DNA of 7,091 bases. Origin: Bacteroidales bacterium Bact_07. GTDB lineage: Bacteria > Bacteroidota > Bacteroidia > Bacteroidales > Tenuifilaceae. Positions within the stretch are counted from its first letter, which is position 1. Each line of letters starts with the position of its first letter. Location: assembly GCA_001603415.1 (NCBI GenBank), contig LUYY01000006.1, positions 1 through 7,091 on the forward strand, given 5' to 3'. Made by a program: the position numbers and the translations under genes. Positions 5,904-7,091 of the stretch are shown one piece after another. A model generated the notes under the pieces. It had not been told where the DNA came from and did no database searches. It was given only the letters and a program-made list of their open reading frames with translations.

Positions 5904-7007
5904 TTATGCATGGAAAAGCAAAACCGGAACATCGGCTTGGTAAATCATTCGTTTAGCAAGCGATGGGTTAAAAATCTTATAGAGCAAGTTCCTTTTTACC
6001 GAAGTTAACGCAACAAGGTTAATGTGATTCTTTGAAATGTAGTCAATCACGCTTTTCTCGTTCCCCTTTCCAACGATAACCTCACAAGTAATTGGAATTC
6101 CTGTGGTAACGCTATTGATATAGTCTTTAGTGGTATTCATCAGAGCCTTAACACCGGGAGTATCAGGTTTGTCGGTAATATGAATGCAATGCAGCTCAAC
6201 CTGGAATGGTGAAACAATCCTAAGGAGTTTTCGAATGGATAGGTTATCGTTTTCATCAAAATTGGTTATGTAAAGTACCTTTTTTACTTCGTCTATTCCC
6301 TTAAGGACTGCCTTTTCGGGTATTACAAGTAGCGGGATATGGGTTTCGTCCGACACCTCAGTGGCCACGCTACCCACCAGTTCGGTGCTCCTGTACCCTT
6401 CGCCTTTGGTTCCCATTATAATTATTCCAGGCCTATAACGTTTGCTTGCCTCAATAATGCCATAGGCAGCATAACCTTCGCGGAGTGTATAGCCAATTTG
6501 CACATCACCATATCCCATTTGGTCAGCAAATGCCTTAAGGCTTTCGTAAAACTTTATTAACCGCTCCTTGGCAGAACTATAAAGAGCATGATAGTTCATG
6601 TCAAAATCGATTTGAATGCTGGCCACATCGGTAAAGGGTATCATATCAACCACGGGCGAGTTGAATACATGCAGCAACTTAATTTGAGCATTATACTTGG
6701 AGGCAAGCATAACTGCATAACGTGCAGCATTTTGCGATGGTTCTGAAAAATCAACAGGTACAAGGATTTTCCTAAGTTGTTGTACAACTTTTTTTACATC
6801 CTCAGCATGCCGCAATGCCGAAAGCAGTTGCAATGCCTTTTCGGCATCGGATTCGCGTATTTGCACTTTAACCCCTTCGGCAATGGCTCCCTGAAGAACG
6901 TTTGCATTTTGTAAAAAACATTCTATGCCATTTGCCTCGAGGTACGATTTTAGCACTAAAGCTTTTGAATTACTTTCAGTTGCTATCACTATTAATTTAT
7001 CTTCCAT
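5904..7007 (-). CDS. DUF2007-like domain fused to tandem universal stress protein domains
   Basis: The 367-residue protein has three parts. Residues 1-70 resemble the DUF2007 (putative signal-transducing) fold: a beta start LIVIAT, a helix with LKSYLEANGIECFL, then GVKVQIRESDAEKALQLL. Residues 79-230 form a UspA domain beginning KILVPVDFS (D86). It ends in MGTKGEGYRSTELVGS, an exact G-2x-G-9x-G-S ATP-binding motif (G199, G202, G212, S213). Residues 241-367 form a second Usp fold (KKVLYITNFDEND to VPVLLFHA), but the corresponding loop, SVKRNLLYKIFNPS, lacks the glycines. It is therefore probably not ATP-binding. Tandem Usp proteins pair such domains internally in place of homodimers. No signal peptide or membrane segment is seen, so the protein is cytoplasmic. 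The role is probably stress or energy-state sensing; the exact trigger is unknown. The ATG at 7007 gives a complete first domain and follows a possible promoter. Confidence 0.9.
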   Translation of the reverse strand: MEDKLIVIATESNSKALVLKSYLEANGIECFLQNANVLQGAIAEGVKVQIRESDAEKALQLLSALRHAEDVKKVVQQLRKILVPVDFSEPSQNAARYAVMLASKYNAQIKLLHVFNSPVVDMIPFTDVASIQIDFDMNYHALYSSAKERLIKFYESLKAFADQMGYGDVQIGYTLREGYAAYGIIEASKRYRPGIIIMGTKGEGYRSTELVGSVATEVSDETHIPLLVIPEKAVLKGIDEVKKVLYITNFDENDNLSIRKLLRIVSPFQVELHCIHITDKPDTPGVKALMNTTKDYINSVTTGIPITCEVIVGKGNEKSVIDYISKNHINLVALTSVKRNLLYKIFNPSLAKRMIYQADVPVLLFHA

Positions 7008-7025
7008 GACATATTAGTTTTTCAA

Positions 7026-7056
7026 TAAATTTAGGATACTGAAAAGCAAAAGTCAA
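7026..7056 (-). promoter_or_regulatory. Probable promoter of the Usp gene
   Basis: On the minus strand, TTGACT begins with TTG (7054-7056 complement), followed after 20 bases by TAAATTTA (7026-7033). The latter matches the Bacteroidota -7 box TAnnTTTG except for the last base. Transcription would start around 7015-7021, leaving a leader of about 10 bases. The element lies just downstream of the terminator of the preceding leftward gene, as expected for an independent transcript. Confidence 0.5.
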
Positions 7057-7063
7057 GCATTTT

Positions 7064-7091
7064 AAAAAAAAAGGCTGCCAAAAGGCAGCCT
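7064..7091 (-). terminator. Intrinsic terminator of a leftward gene beyond the right edge
   Basis: AGGCTGCC (7072-7079) and GGCAGCCT (7084-7091) form a perfect 8-bp, GC-rich stem with a 4-base loop. On the minus strand the stem is followed directly by a run of T (complement of the A run 7064-7072), a classic intrinsic terminator. The direction implies that a minus-strand gene ends just outside the window, and that the Usp gene is insulated from it. The stem may extend past the window edge. Confidence 0.85.

Overview
The window looks like ordinary chromosomal DNA from a member of the Bacteroidota, probably Bacteroidales-like. Three things suggest this. The YebC protein has the Bacteroidota-type N-terminus (MGRAFEYRK rather than MAGHSKW). 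No clear Shine-Dalgarno sequences precede the starts. Several intergenic regions carry matches to the Bacteroidota promoter pattern (TTG, about 17-23 bases, TAnnTTTG). The phylum call is an inference from protein style and promoters; no rRNA is present.

Layout. Positions 1-1229 (+) hold a two-gene unit: the 3' part of a membrane-anchored SPOR-domain protein, then, after 2 bases, a YgjP/DUF45-type zinc metallohydrolase. This unit converges over 34 bases on a leftward block (1264-5013, -) that reads, in transcription order, a 938-residue PMCA-type calcium-pumping P-type ATPase, a NimA-like FMN-binding split-barrel protein and a 93-residue helical protein of unknown function. A 111-base divergent intergenic region separates the ATPase from yebC (5125-5841, +), which has the best promoter match in the window. 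yebC converges, across a perfect inverted repeat, on a gene (5904-7007, -) encoding a three-domain protein: an N-terminal DUF2007-like domain followed by two universal stress protein domains. The right edge carries a strong intrinsic terminator for a leftward gene outside the window.

How the genes work together. Only the SPOR/metallohydrolase pair is close enough for an operon to be confident. The ATPase and the flavin-type protein may share a transcript (74-base gap), but a possible internal promoter lies between them. A loose theme of envelope maintenance, ion homeostasis and stress response can be drawn, but the sequence does not show one coordinated pathway.

No mobile element, CRISPR array, tRNA, rRNA or defence-like cassette was seen, and no gap between genes exceeds 120 bases. 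I found no convincing undescribed system. The most unusual items are a roughly 75-residue hydrophobic insertion between membrane segments M3 and M4 of the calcium ATPase, and the DUF2007-Usp-Usp fusion whose second Usp domain lacks the ATP-binding motif.
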